DNA of 64,000 bases from Spinellus fusiger. Lineage: Eukaryota; Mucoromycota; Mucoromycetes; Mucorales; Phycomycetaceae. The DNA lies in the NCBI GenBank assembly GCA_025094145.1, contig JALLLS010000035.1, positions 62,001 to 126,000 of the forward strand. The letters are read 5' to 3'. The notes beneath the pieces were generated by a model, which was not told the DNA's origin, ran no database searches, and worked only from the letters and a program-made list of their open reading frames with translations. Positions 52,680 to 64,000 of the stretch are shown here, piece after piece. How positions within the stretch are numbered: position 1 is the first letter of the stretch; the number at the start of each line of letters is the position of its first letter. Made by a program: the position numbers and the translations under genes.

Positions 52680-55600
52680 GAGCAGAGTAAAAAAAGGTAG
52701 CTAGACTAGATGTCAATAGAGTGGAATCCATTGTCGGAGTTTAAAATACATCAAGCGTTCTTCCTATGAGTGATGACGTATTATCTCTCTCTTTCTCTCT
52801 CTCTCTCTGGTAACTGTGTTATTTATTATAGACACATTGTTTATGTATTTGTACTGGTATCTTATTCGTATGATAGAGAGAGAAATTGGTCTATTTTGAT
52901 ATTTATAGAAGAAGCTCTTGATGAATGAAAATACTGTGCTGTAAAGAGATAGCATGTTCTTTTATTTCTATTTCTTTGATGCAGTAGGATTCTATAATGG
53001 ACTATATGAAAAGAGATTATAATAACTACACTATAACTATATTATTATTATATTGAGTATCTATCTTTTTCTTCTTCTTTCTATTGAAAATCAATAACTC
53101 TCCATACTAGAAGTATTACTCTGGAATGTTTGATCTTCAGAGCATAACCACAACCTTATCCTGTGAGCATCCTTAAGCTATCATCCCACCAGAGAGAGAG
53201 AGAGATTCAGTAACCATTTTAGAAATAGTGATTTATCTTTTGAAAACAGTGAAGCAACCTTTACTGTTCCCTAGGGATGTGGTAATAGACTACATATTTC
53301 TAGCAGCCATGACATCCCAATTCCAGTCAATATTGTATTTATTGCAAATCAGTATCTAATAGACATAACATGCGTCGTCGTCTATCTCAATCTTGAAGGT
53401 TTAAAATTCTCTTTGAAGACAAGAGCTACATATTTGTATAGAATATAGATACAGTATCGCATTCATATAGGATAATATACTTATACATACGTGTACACAA
53501 ACATGTCTATACTAATATTGGAGTTAGTTTACTCGTTGATATTAACAAGTAGAAGTTCACTCAGCACCTTTCTTCTCTTTCTTTTAGCCCTCTTTATTAC
53601 AAATCAAATTAACATTTGTTGATAGTAAATAGATTCTAATATATAAAAAGAAAAGAGAGTAGCAGAGCACTATTTACAGAATGTGTTTTTGTGATATAGT
53701 AACATACTGTATTACCTCTACATAGACTCCTGTACTTCTTAAATCTAACATAAAGAAATGTTCTACACAGCCATAGTTTGGATGCTTTTTAGCAAAAAAA
53801 TATTCTTCATTGCATTTATTATTTCTGTCCAAGAAGCCTCCACGCATATCTTTCTATTTCGTTTCATAAGAGAGGTTCGGTTTTGTTCTGTACTAAAGAG
53901 AAATAGGCATTAGAATTGTAGATGATACTTGATTTATCTGCTTTTCTTTTTGCATCATCTAATTTTCATTTTCGGATCATCTCGAATTGAATTTTCAACT
54001 GTCTAATTTTAGGATAAAATACTGTAATGAGTAAAAAAAAAAAGTTCTTCTGTTGATGCTGATACAGTTAAAGGGTACTGCTTTTCTATCTAACAGCAAG
54101 TGACTTATTAAGGACTGCTGTTTTTTTAAAAAATAAAATAAAAATAAAAATAAAAAATAGATTATGGATAGTGTGTAAAGAGTCTTTTGAATGGAGACAG
54201 GGATATTCTGGATTACATAAGAAACACTTGAGTTGGAAGCTCATCTGAGTAGGAATTGTATTTCTGACATATTGCTTCAACGGGTATAGAAATTGAAAGA
54301 AGTGGGATCTTTCTGACAGGATGGAAATATTGTAAGCATTACTGAACACACTAAGTTTCGGACAGTAAATTAATAGTTTCTGAGAGGATCCACGCTTAAA
54401 CCCACTGCACTATTCTGTCCATGTCCGTTTACAGATACATGATATCTCTTGGATTGATAGAGACTATTTTACGCCATCTTAATTTAATGCATTATTTTAT
54501 AATACCTATGTGTGTAATAAAACGTCAATGTTAAGAAATAGTACTGCCAATGAATAACCACAAATATAAGAAGAGTCCAATGTATTTACAGTGGAAATTA
54601 AACTCATGAAAGTATAATAATGGCTGATGTAAAAAGAGAATAAGATAGTTGGTATTTTGTATTTCTCCCTATTCAATTCCATGCTTATTGAGCAGAGAAT
54701 GGTAGGCAATACAAAAGCGTGCCCGTTTTCATTGTATTCACAGAAACTTAAATGTTTCCCAAAGCAATAGACGCCTTTTCTCTGTTGCTGGAGTGTCAGT
54801 ATTTGTTACCATACACACATATCTACTATACTATTTATTCTCTATGATTATTATGCTAATTTTAAGTCAAATACTCTTGTCAATAGAGTTTCTTTTTTTT
54901 TCCTGTGGAAAGAGAGAGGGTGGCTACTGCATTTTTAGCATGATGGTGGCTTTACATTTGTTAGTAATCATTCTTTCCTTAAAGATTAAAACATGTCTGT
55001 GTGACACGGAGCGATCGTCAGGTGGATTATTGAAGGACATTTATAAGTCTGTACTATAAAGTGCTTAAAAGTACAGTGTTTAAAGAGTGTTTATAGATGC
55101 AAAAAATAAAGTAAACAAGCGCCCACTATTGGTCATAGTCATAGTTTTGGTTTTAGACTTAATCTCCACTCTGGTCTTGTTCTTCAACTTAGCACTAGCA
55201 TCAAACTATTCGCTGTAGACAAGTGTCAGCCATCAGTACTGCTCCTAAAGATGTGTACTATTTGCTCAGGTATTATAAATTAGGCCAATTCTATTCTAAC
55301 GACGCTGATATGGCATTGACTTTATTTTTAATAAATGTATACTCATAACCTATTATCTTCTAGTATCCATGGTGTATATGACAAATATACCTCATGCCCA
55401 GTGATGATAGCAACACTTAAGATTCTCACCAAAAGAAAGAGAAAAAGAATAGGCTCATACCAATACCTACTGTCAATTGGTAGGGATCTTTCGGTAGCTG
55501 TTTTAACTTTATACAAGTGTACGAATATTTAATAATGGAAGCCCATTGAGTCATTGTTTTTATTTTATTTTATTTATAAAAATAAAAATAAAAACAGACA

Positions 55601-55835
55601 GAGCCAAAAAGAAGGCGAGTGCGGACAAAGATAAAATTATTACGCTCCTTACATCCCGCAAATCTGGTGGTGGCTCACGTAAGCTTTTGATAAAGCGCAC
55701 TAGAGCTAGACTATTAATTGACATCGTTACAGATACTACGGACAGAATTTACCCGAGCTTTAGTATATTTTAGACGTTCTCTTCTTCCTTGGGGCTTCTT
55801 TTCTTTTTTGTAAACAACATTACAGTCTATTGAAT
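52680..55835. other. AT-rich stretch, no recognised gene
   Basis: Contains promoter regions of CTR9 (left) and the Sec14-like gene (right) but no supported gene. A 75-codon open frame at 55546-55773 with a Lys/Arg-rich, Gly-Gly-Gly-Ser segment was not recognised. Confidence 0.4.
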
Positions 55836-57100
55836 ATGAACATCTTTCGTCCCAAGACCTCTCTTCCCAGCAACGAGCCGTTGAGGCCTGCCACCCATTA
55901 TGGTCCTGTAACTCACAAGCCAATTTTATCTCCTCCTGGAGATTATAAACCTATTCCTTCTGCCGCACTCGATGAAGCACAGACGAAAAAAGTGGAAGAC
56001 TTACGTTCTTATATGGACTCAATTATGCTTCCACCTACAGAACCTTATTATCTTAATGAAAAGGGATTTATAACTGAAGCTACAGTGAAGCGATACATGC
56101 GTGCCCGTAAATGGGATTATGATGTAAGTAGAGTGTAGAGGGGGCTGATGACAAATTCAATGTCTTATCTTTTTCAATGTGTGTGTCTGTGTGTTTTTTT
56201 TTTAAAATACTAAAATTGTATACTTGTTTATCTATTATTATCTCTCTTGACAACCGATAGGCAGCCAAAGTTATGCTTGAAAACACAGTGAAATGGCGTC
56301 GTGATTATAAACCTGATCTTCTGGATCCTGACTATATCAAACCAGAGGTAGGCTATTTGATGAATCTCTATGGACAGGTGTTGAATATTCATATAATGAT
56401 GGGATACCTTTCTTACTTAGGCAGAGACTGCTAAAATGTACTTTAATGGCTTTGATTACTCTGGCCGTCCTGTGTGGATTATGCGACCAAGACTTCAAAC
56501 ATCCAAAGATGCCGAAAGACAGATTAAGAATATTGTTTTTAGCTTGGAGCGTGGTATTCGCTTGATGCCAGAGCTAGTTGAAAATATCGCTATCATTGTA
56601 GACTTTAAGGACTCCTCTGCATCTCATAATCCCAGTGTTGGAACATGCAAAAAATTCTTAGACATCCTCGGAAACCATTATCCTGAAAGATTAGGTATGT
56701 ATTTGTTGGATATTATTTATTACAAGGGGATACTCACCCATGTCGGACGTCTCTGATAGGCATAGCATTTGTTGTAAAATGTAAGTTTTAACAATATAAA
56801 TGAGGTACTATTTACTTACATTTCTTATCAGCTCCCTGGTTTTTCTTTGCAACCTTTAAGCTTATCTCACCATTTATGGACCCAATCACCAAACAAAAGA
56901 TCAAGTTTGTATATGACGAAGATGGCAAGAGTGACTCTAAAAGCACTAGTAATGATTGGGTTTCATTGCTTGATTACGTTCCCAAAAACCAGTTAGAAAC
57001 CGATTTTGGTGGGGATTATCACTTTGCCTATGATGTGGAGACATATTGGAATGAACTTCTTGATTCCACAGGCAGACCCCATAAACTGATTGAATACTAA
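55836..57100 (+). CDS. Sec14/CRAL-TRIO lipid-transfer protein, PDR16-like
   Basis: Exons 55836-56123, 56261-56347, 56421-56694, 56760-56780 and 56832-57100 give 312 residues. A Pro-rich N-terminus is followed by the CRAL-TRIO N domain (YMRARKWDYDAAKVMLENTVKWRRDY) and the lipid-binding domain (YFNGFDYSGRPVWIMRPRLQ, ERGIRLMPELVENIAIIVDFKD, FLDILGNHYPERLGIAFVVKSPWFF, LISPFMDPITKQKIKFV). The RPxIxMRPxxQ pattern, the HYPERL block and the PFxDPxTKxK block resemble yeast Pdr16/Sfh-type phosphatidylinositol-transfer proteins more than Sec14 itself. It probably moves PI or sterols between membranes. The fourth exon is only 21 nt but is flanked by good splice sites (GATAG|, |GTAAGT) and keeps the conserved frame. 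Confidence 0.9.
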
Positions 57101-57428
57101 GCACACAATAGAACTGTGCAATCTTCTGGTGTTATCTTTTAAAGTCTACGCTGTGCGTATGCATGCTTACGATGGCACTGTTATATAATTTATCTCCCGA
57201 TCGGATCGTCCTTACTTTGTATATTGGTTAATTCATTCATTTCTTTCTATAAAATACTACCTTCAACTCATAAAAACTCAAGTAAACTGAATTAATGATG
57301 AGTAAATAGTACCCGCAATACTCTTTATCTATTAATTTTATATTAAAACATATTCTATAATGAAGTCTCCTCGCTCTACAAAAACATTTAATTTCAACTG
57401 TTTTCAATAGGGGGATAACCATTTCTTA

Positions 57429-60400
57429 CACACCCAAAGATTTTTTGGCCTTTAAGCGGTGATACAATTTTCCTTTTACATGGTTGAAATAACGCACCTT
57501 ATATGGAACAATGATTAAAATCAAAGGGTTTATGGATGTCCAACTTGTTATTTTCTTTTATAGGATACCTCAATATCAAATTGTATTATCAGTAAAATAT
57601 ATTGTTTATGAATAAAATTGTTTATTGTAATAGTATAGATAATAATATATTATGACTATAGCTACTTCCTAAGTAGATTCCTTCATAGCAATAGAATCTA
57701 CACCCTAAAAGCTTTGTGCTTTATCCTTGGGAGATAGATAACTATGCTCAGTAGTATACCCTATAGACCCTAGACAGTATAGAAGACCACCTGAGACTGA
57801 CTTGAAAGGAGCCTTTACTTGCCTAATAACAATACATTGAGTGTCTTGTGGAATACATTGAGCTCAAGCCCAGATGAAGACACTGCTTACCTTTTTATCA
57901 CTAGAATAGTCCTTGGTAGTGTCTATCACCTTCTATTGTTTCTCTTTGTTAATAATAGTACATTACCTTGCTTAATTATGCTCATCTTGACGAGTACTTG
58001 AGTGTTAAATTGTATGGACAGTGTAAGAAATAACAAAAGGAGGGGAATATCAAAACAAATAATAACTTCTCTTTCTCTATTCTGGTCATGTATACACTAG
58101 CCTCCACTCATAAAATCCACAAGTCAAATTTACAAGTCAAACAATTCACACTCTATTTGCCTTGAACCTAAAGGACAGTATTAGAAACAATGCTTTGTTA
58201 TCATTGAACACCACTGTTAATACCAGTTACAACGAGATAATTGAGGTGATTATAGATAGTGAGTCAATAAATGAATATACTGTTCTCAATGTAAGTTTGG
58301 TTCTATTTTATGGACAATGACCACTAGAGTTAATTCAGTGTGTCCTATAATACATCTTTCTTAAGCAGTGATATACTGCAAATACTGTGGGCTTATGGAT
58401 AACAAACTATGTTAAGAGAAGAATATCAGTGACTGATTTGCAATGTCAGGTTTACTCCTTCCTTTTATCCAACTTTATAGTGTTTAATTGCACAATCCAT
58501 AGTCAATGCTAAAACAGACAGACAGTGAAAAGGTTCTTTTCAAACACATTAGTCAACCAAAGAAATAACATAATTTTATTGTTCATATATTTCCCTTTAT
58601 ATCCCAAAAATATTCTGTTGCTATGAGACAAGAGACACACAGGACCTCGTAAGGCTGGTTACTCATACGGAGATTGACAGAAAAGAGAAGGGTATGGGCT
58701 GACAGAAGGCAAACTAATGGTTGTAATAATAATAGTACCCTATGTGAATACAGAAAGAAAACAAGTCGAGAACAAGAAACAGCCAGTTGCTCAAGTCCTT
58801 AAAGCCTATCTTGTTTATACTCTAGGAAGCTGTTTGGATCAAAGTCTATTTTATTAAAGATATAGACAACTAAACTTTTATATTAGTTTGCTATTTATTT
58901 TTCATTCTACTATGAATTTGTCTAATTTGCTATTCTCGAGCAATGTCTATAGTTTTCATAGAACATTCAAGCAGATTGGGAAGGGTAACTGTCCTGTCCT
59001 ATAGTATATATAATCTTGGTCCTGTATTTCAAGGCCATAGAATTCCATAAAGTGATTTTGTTGTAAAAGAAAAGAAAAAGGGTTTCTCTGTTCCCTTGAA
59101 ACATACATAAGACAAGAGGAGGGAATCCATCTATGAATTTACTGAAATGTTATTATAGTATAACTTTGATCCTTATAGCTTGAAATACGTATATGAGTGG
59201 ACCCAAATTCATACTATGTAACCTTGTAAAAAAATATCCTTTATTCTGTAAAAAAGGGCACTGTGGTTATCAACAGGACCACTAGAGAGATGGATCTGTA
59301 GTAGTTTGGTCTCTAGCAGGGACAAAGAAATAGAGTATTAGTACAAAAGCTAGTCTAGGGAAATCAAAAAGGGTACATGAACAGGAACACAACACACGAT
59401 TTGAGCACAACGGGTAACTAGGCAACTGTTCTTTAAGCAATTCTTTTCTTTCTAAAATGTTGTTGTAGTCTGCATTACTTTGGTAGTTCTGATTAAGCAA
59501 ATGACTTGTGAAATTTCGTCTTGTTCTCTTCTGTTCGAATATTAATACCTGCTAATTACACTGTCTGTTGTTATTCATAACTTCTACCCTCTTTAACTTG
59601 TTTGCCTTTGTCTGGCATATAAACCAACAGTTGTGATCTGGTAAGTATTTGTGTATGTTTATTATGTCTGACATGTTGGTCAGTTTCTATTGTATATTCT
59701 TTTACTATAATAAACCCAGTGAATCCGTTGCAAAGGCAAAGGCAAGAAAAAGGTGCTAATGCAAGAGTAATACGACACACCTAGATTACGTTGATAAATC
59801 TCGAAGTAAATATTTTTACTATTATTTTATTAGTGAGAAGGGGTTTTGGCGCCCAAAAAGATTGGAGTACGATCCTACCAAACTGCTAATTGTTGCCTAT
59901 GGCACAGGAATAAAAGTAAAAGATGCTCTCAAGTTTAAAGATCATTGTGTTGGTTTGACGAGAGTTTTATATCAATCATTGAAAAAGAGACAAAAGAGTG
60001 GAGGTATTCTTCTAGTTGATGTCAATGAGTTCTGAACATCGAGGGTGAACATGGTTGACCTCTCAACCAATATGAAAGGCTCTTCTAACAGTTTTCTTTT
60101 TTCTTTTTTGTTCTCAAGACCTGCCACACTTATATTACAAATAACTTCACCGAGGTATTAGTAAATTTCAACAGTATCCATGCTTGCTAAGTTTATGGAA
60201 TTGTTTGGGACAGAGATGTGAATGCATCAAAGAATATCTATACAATCACAGAAGAGGGATTAAATGTTCGCCTCCAAATAGCTCTATTCTGTTGAGAAGA
60301 ATAAATATTCATATTATATCATATCGCGACATCAAAAGTGGTTTCCTCCGGGATTCAGATTTTTACAGGTAAATATACTGTTTTTATTGTTTAAAAACTA

Positions 60401-60505
60401 ACATGAATACATCTTAATTTATTTTTGCTCCTCAAATCGATTTGTCATTTTTAAACAATTATATTTCGACAATTTTTTTTAATATCCTAAAGATCTTTAG
60501 GTGTG
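57429..60505 (+). mobile_element. Fanzor-bearing TIR element, copy B (uninterrupted)
   Basis: 3077 bp bounded by inverted repeats CACACCCAAAGATTTTTTGG (left) and CACACCTAAAGATCTTTAGG (right, inverse strand), each next to TA (57427-57428, 60506-60507). It is highly similar to copy A over most of its length, so both derive from one mobile element or a recent duplication. It carries a decayed Fanzor C-terminal region 200-700 bp from its right end. Between 57500 and 59750 no transposase or other gene was recognised. The frames at 57819-58001 and 30255-30458 are shared only because the copies are so similar. Confidence 0.8.
59780..60300 (+). pseudogene. Fanzor C-terminal remnant, copy B
   Basis: Readable pieces: LIVAYGTGIKVKDALKFKDH, LTRVLYQSLKKRQKS, VNEF followed by a stop then TSRVN (the Fanzor Glu preserved), and WDRDVNASKNIYTI (60206-60250) with the RuvC-III Asp. 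Two features differ from copy A: the Glu is intact here, and an extra TGA is present. Zinc-finger cysteines are missing in both. Confidence 0.65.
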
Positions 60506-61276
60506 TAGGAATAAAGTATTCCTAATCTATTTCAAGCAAGTAGGCAAATAACTCTTTCTTCTTGGATCAAACGAATATATATTTATATAAAGTAATATAC
60601 ATTGAAACTATTGTTCTTTTATCATGTTTTTTACACTATATGGTTTAATATCTAAAGAATAAATAACAGCTTTTATTATTATTATTAAAAAGATTCAATT
60701 GTTACTTATTTTATAAACTGTATAAAAATATTGCTTTATGAATCAAATGAGTTTGAGCAGTGCACCAAATAAGGTCCAAATCTTGTTCAAATTTAATTGG
60801 ACAGAAAAGCCAGAAAAATCTTTAAGTGTATATGTTTGAAATAGCGCTTGTTAAAATAAGTAAGTTTAGAGTGGTTATAAAATTGTCGTAGGCTCATGCA
60901 CACACTGAGTATGACGAAAAGAATTAAGGTACAACTAGCACAGTTGGTGATCCATCAATGCCTGTGTTCTCTACTGAAAATATCCTTTTGAATTGTAAAT
61001 ACACTTTATGAATGTCAGAATTAACAATATTCCTATTTAATTTTTTATATAATACACTCTTGCAGTATAGAAATACCAATACAACTACTCAATTTCTCAA
61101 CATTAATGAAAATAAAGTTTAGCTGTGTTGTAACAAGTAATCTACTCCTAAATATACTTTTTTATTTCTACTGCTATAAATCACTCTTAATATGTAGTAG
61201 AGATAGGAAATGGATGTTGTATTATTAACGAATAGCGATCTATAGCTATATCTCCCAGTTATATTCTATATTCTAT
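60506..61276. other. AT-rich spacer, no gene seen
   Basis: No coding or structural signal recognised between the Fanzor element and the next gene. Confidence 0.4.
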
Positions 61277-61882
61277 TCACTGTTGAGTCTCCCACTGATT
61301 TTTAGTATGTCGTGCAGCTGCTTCCATTCTCTCAATAAACTCTGCCTTGACACAAGTATCAGTGTTGACCCGTGATAACAATTCATTTCCATGCTGTGTA
61401 AGTATTTTTTGCTTTGATTTGTCTGCATAAACAGTCAGCTCCATCTTGTACAGTCCACAGTCTAAAGATGGTAGAGAAGGCGATAGAAAATAGTAACGTG
61501 GGTGAGCAAAACTAGCAGAAGGCTCGTTGTTCTTGAGTTGCACAGCAGGTACTACAATTGGGTTGGACCTGTCTTCTGGATTTTGAAACTTGGCTTCGAT
61601 ATAAGGCTGTTGAGAACTAACTGGTTTATGCATCTCAACTAGCCAAGAGTAGCTTATAGCAATATTAGTAATAATAATAAGAGGAAGGGTAGAGTAGGGT
61701 AGAGTAGGGTAACATAATTAGGGCTATGGTTTAGTGGTCTGAAGATTTACATACTGTGCACTGAGCTGTTCATTTTTCGCGTTAATAGCAAAGCTCGCTG
61801 ATACATCTTCAAAATGCTTTGTCTTTTTGAAATAAGGCTCTTTCACTCTCTTATCAAATAAACAGCCACAAGAAAAATCCAT
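61277..61882 (-). CDS. Two-exon gene of unknown function
   Basis: Exons 61755-61882 and 61277-61652 joined across a 102-nt intron (CA|GTATGT...CTATAAG|C) give 167 residues. The N-terminal 40 residues include CGC and several Lys/Phe residues. The rest alternates hydrophobic and polar positions suggestive of a beta-rich fold (YSWLVEMHKP, YIEAKFQNPED, NPIVVPAVQL, HPRYYFLSPSL, LYKMELTVYAD), with a helical Glu/Arg-rich end. No signal peptide or membrane segment is seen. The low stop density across both exons and codon use like the other genes support a real gene. I do not recognise the family. The intron contains a GTAGAGTAGG tandem repeat (about 61685-61712). Confidence 0.55.
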
Positions 61883-62278
61883 GCTTTTGAATAGAAAGAT
61901 TAAGAATTAATTCTATCTGACTCCAAAGGGTAATGTTAAAAAGAGGTCATAAAAGCAGTCATAAGAGTGATTGCTGGCTTGGGAGTTATAGTGAGATGTT
62001 TCATTTATTGAACACAGTTATTTATTGAGCTTTTGAATGGTAACAAAATAGGTGTCTGTATTTATTGATGCACATTTCTTACTATAACACTCCCTGATAG
62101 TGTTTAAAATAGTTTAAAAATTTAGTGCTATGAATCGAGAGGTAAAAAAATGTGCTTAGAATAATACAATCTATATTTATCAAAGTTACAAATGTCTAAG
62201 GAGTTGCTAACTTGTATAGTTTTTTCTTCTGAGTATCAGGAGTGACTTATCTTCTATCTAATGCTTGTACTAAGGTGG
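61883..62278. other. AT-rich spacer, no gene seen
   Basis: Contains the 5' target duplication (62268-62278) of the adjoining LINE. No Tc1 end was recognised here. Confidence 0.4.
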
Positions 62279-62840
62279 TACTCTTTGAGCAACGAGTGTC
62301 CAGCACCTGTCTTTGTGCCCCCACTCATTTAGGGTACAGCATTGCTCGCCACTCTGGCTCAAGCATTGCTACGTCCCGTCTATCCAACATTGCCTTTGAG
62401 AAGCTCCTGGCAGACCTCAAGGCCAAGGCCACAGTCACCAGCCCTTCCTCCACCCTTGAAAAAGAAGTCCTCCAGGCATATGAGTCTGACTCAGCCATGG
62501 AAGGAGTTGAGGGAGACAATCAACACACCCAATAAGACTTATAAATAGACCAATCTTTGGTCTATTGAAAGCCTGTAGGATTAGGCCCAAACTAATGTCT
62601 ATGTTTGCATTGTCATTTTCTCCCATCTCTCATATTTCTCTTCACTTTTTTTCCCTCATTTTGAGGTTTTATATACTCTTATCTTTTTGTTTCTTTTTTT
62701 CTTGCATTTTTTTTCCACTTTTGTATTTGAAGTGTTTATATGAATATCTTAATTTTTCAAACGATCTCACAGGGTGGCTAATATGCCCAATGCACAAATA
62801 GCAACCAACACCCAAAAATAAAAATAAATACTTTAAACTG
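62279..62840 (+). mobile_element. LINE copy with a large internal deletion
   Basis: Starts inside ORF1 (LFEQRVSSTCL...GYSIARHSGSS...AFEKLLADLKAKA), passes the ORF1/ORF2 junction and the first 14 or so ORF2 codons (GLLKACRIRPKL), then jumps directly to the 3' untranslated end (CACAGGGTGGCTAATATGCC...CTTTAAACTG). About 4 kb of ORF2 and 3' sequence is absent. It is flanked by an 11-bp duplication with one mismatch (TACTAAGGTGG 62268-62278, TACTAATGTGG 62841-62851). Confidence 0.8.
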
Positions 62841-64000
62841 TACTAATGTGGTGTAGCATAGTGAATCCTTATCGGAACCGAAGCTGTCATTATTTATTTC
62901 CAACATTACCTAAATTCAAGTAAAAAATTTTCATGATAAAGATTCAAATCAATTGATGGTGCCTTCTGATTCAGATGTAGTATCTTAACATTTTCATATA
63001 AAAACATTAATAATGTGTCTTTTATTAATCATTCTATAATCATCTGCTAATTCATTATTAGTAGATAGGTAGATAATAAATGGATCCTTTAAATTAATTT
63101 AGACTTGGCTGATAGTCTTCATAAATTCATATACTCTTCCTACACAACTACACCATAGTGTGAGATATAACTGAATGTGGAATGTATCACCCTTATTTTT
63201 GCTCAAAGTGAATCAGTCTGATTGAATGGACGCTTAGCTTTTTATTTTACTTCTATAGTAAAATAAAATAAAATGATACTTTGCTATACCTGGACAAGAG
63301 CACTATTAGTGGCCCAGTGATACTTTATAGAACAATTTTATTATATAGAGACCCAATAATAGTAGTAGTGATAACAACACTATAGCATAGGAGAAACAAT
63401 TTACTAATTCTGGGTGATATTCATAACTATATTTTAGGGTAACAAATGTTAAATAATGTATAGGCAGCCTTGGCATTATTTTTGTACTCAATCAACCTTA
63501 GAACTTGATGTTTCTCATCTTATTGTGTGACAAGTGAGTGTTAAGAATACTAAACGAATATTCATTACAAGCGTACGCTCATGTATATGGTTCATTGCAG
63601 AATGTTCGACACTTCCTATAGTCACTTTTCTCTACAGTACATATGTTCAAACTAAGAACTATCGGTAGTAAGGCAGTCCAAAAGAATCGCTGTATAATAT
63701 GTTTATTATATTTATTCTTCTGATATAAAAAGTGAATCTAAATAAGTAGATAAGCATTATAATTCATTTAGGTGTTCTCGATTAAAATCCTCAAGAAAAA
63801 TATGAGTTCTCCAGTTAAAATAAATAAGATAAATATACATAAAAAAGAAAATCAATCAATCAAACTTCATTAATCATTTTTAAATAGGGAGCTACAAATT
63901 AGAAAAAGAAACCTCTAGACATTCAAAAGGATTTTATACTTTGTCCATACAAATACAATTCGTATAAAAATACGGCAGACTGTATTTGCCTCATAAAAAA
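62841..64000. other. AT-rich stretch, no gene seen
   Basis: No supported gene or repeat to the end of the window. Confidence 0.4.

Noticed and set aside
55546..55773. 75-codon frame with a Lys/Arg-rich and Gly-rich segment (SRKSGGGSRK)
   Set aside because: Superficially like a Fanzor segment (SRRSSGGSRK at 46500), but flanking sequence does not continue the similarity, so chance cannot be excluded.
29606..60505. Interpreting 29.6-32.8 kb and 57.4-60.5 kb as a plain segmental duplication
   Set aside because: Similarity ends precisely at inverted CACACC ends flanked by TA in both copies, which fits a mobile element better than a random duplication.
1..64000. tRNA or rRNA genes
   Set aside because: No convincing tRNA B-box with matching cloverleaf arms and no rRNA-like segment was spotted by eye. 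A covariance-model scan would be needed to exclude divergent tRNAs.

Overview
The window looks like an AT-rich, repeat-laden chromosomal segment of an early-diverging fungus, most likely Mucoromycota (Mucorales-like). This rests on compact genes with many 33-200 bp GT-AG introns, fungal orthologues of housekeeping genes, Fanzor (eukaryotic TnpB-like) remnants, many Tc1/mariner elements and an APE-type LINE. The taxon is an inference. No rRNA, tRNA, operon or CRISPR array was seen.

Layout. 1-18.0 kb is a transposon graveyard: relics of three Tc1/mariner families (called Tc1-A, -B and -C here), truncated LINE copies and a fold-back MITE surround two paralogous genes for small secreted Cys-rich proteins (3466-3903 and 12344-12781, both minus). 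18.0-29.5 kb is a dense housekeeping island: proteasome ATPase RPT6, a HAC1-type bZIP factor, chaperonin CCT6, a small coiled-coil protein, ribosomal protein uS3 (RPS3), RNase P/MRP protein POP7, a GCFC/PAXBP1 splicing-factor homologue and an MBA1/mL45-like mitochondrial protein. Exon models summed to intact reading frames for all seven multi-exon genes in the island, with HAC1 needing an unusual splice. 29.6-39.5 kb is a TIR-bounded element carrying a Fanzor remnant, itself interrupted by a full-length LINE (32775-37977) and a Tc1-C copy (37990-39348). A second copy of that element lies uninterrupted at 57429-60505. Between them are a mucin-like membrane protein gene (39783-41282), an empty AT-rich stretch, a Tc1-B relic, a different nearly intact Fanzor pseudogene (45.9-47.6 kb), CTR9 of the Paf1 complex (48782-52679) and a Sec14/PDR16-like lipid-transfer protein (55836-57100). 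The last 3.5 kb holds an unrecognised two-exon gene and an internally deleted LINE.

Main discoveries. (1) All six LINE insertions have target-site duplications that begin with TA on the LINE strand, and five sit directly against the outer end of a Tc1-family element. This suggests a LINE that targets transposon/TA junctions. (2) Two copies of a roughly 3.1 kb element have CACACC... terminal inverted repeats, TA duplications and a degenerate Fanzor gene. (3) The HAC1-type gene has two stem-loops bounding a 105-nt segment whose removal deletes an in-frame stop, which suggests Ire1-type mRNA splicing. (4) RPS3 appears to contain a 3-nt micro-exon encoding a conserved Phe. (5) In one Tc1-C copy all four premature stops are TAG, three of them explicable by CpA-to-TpA change.
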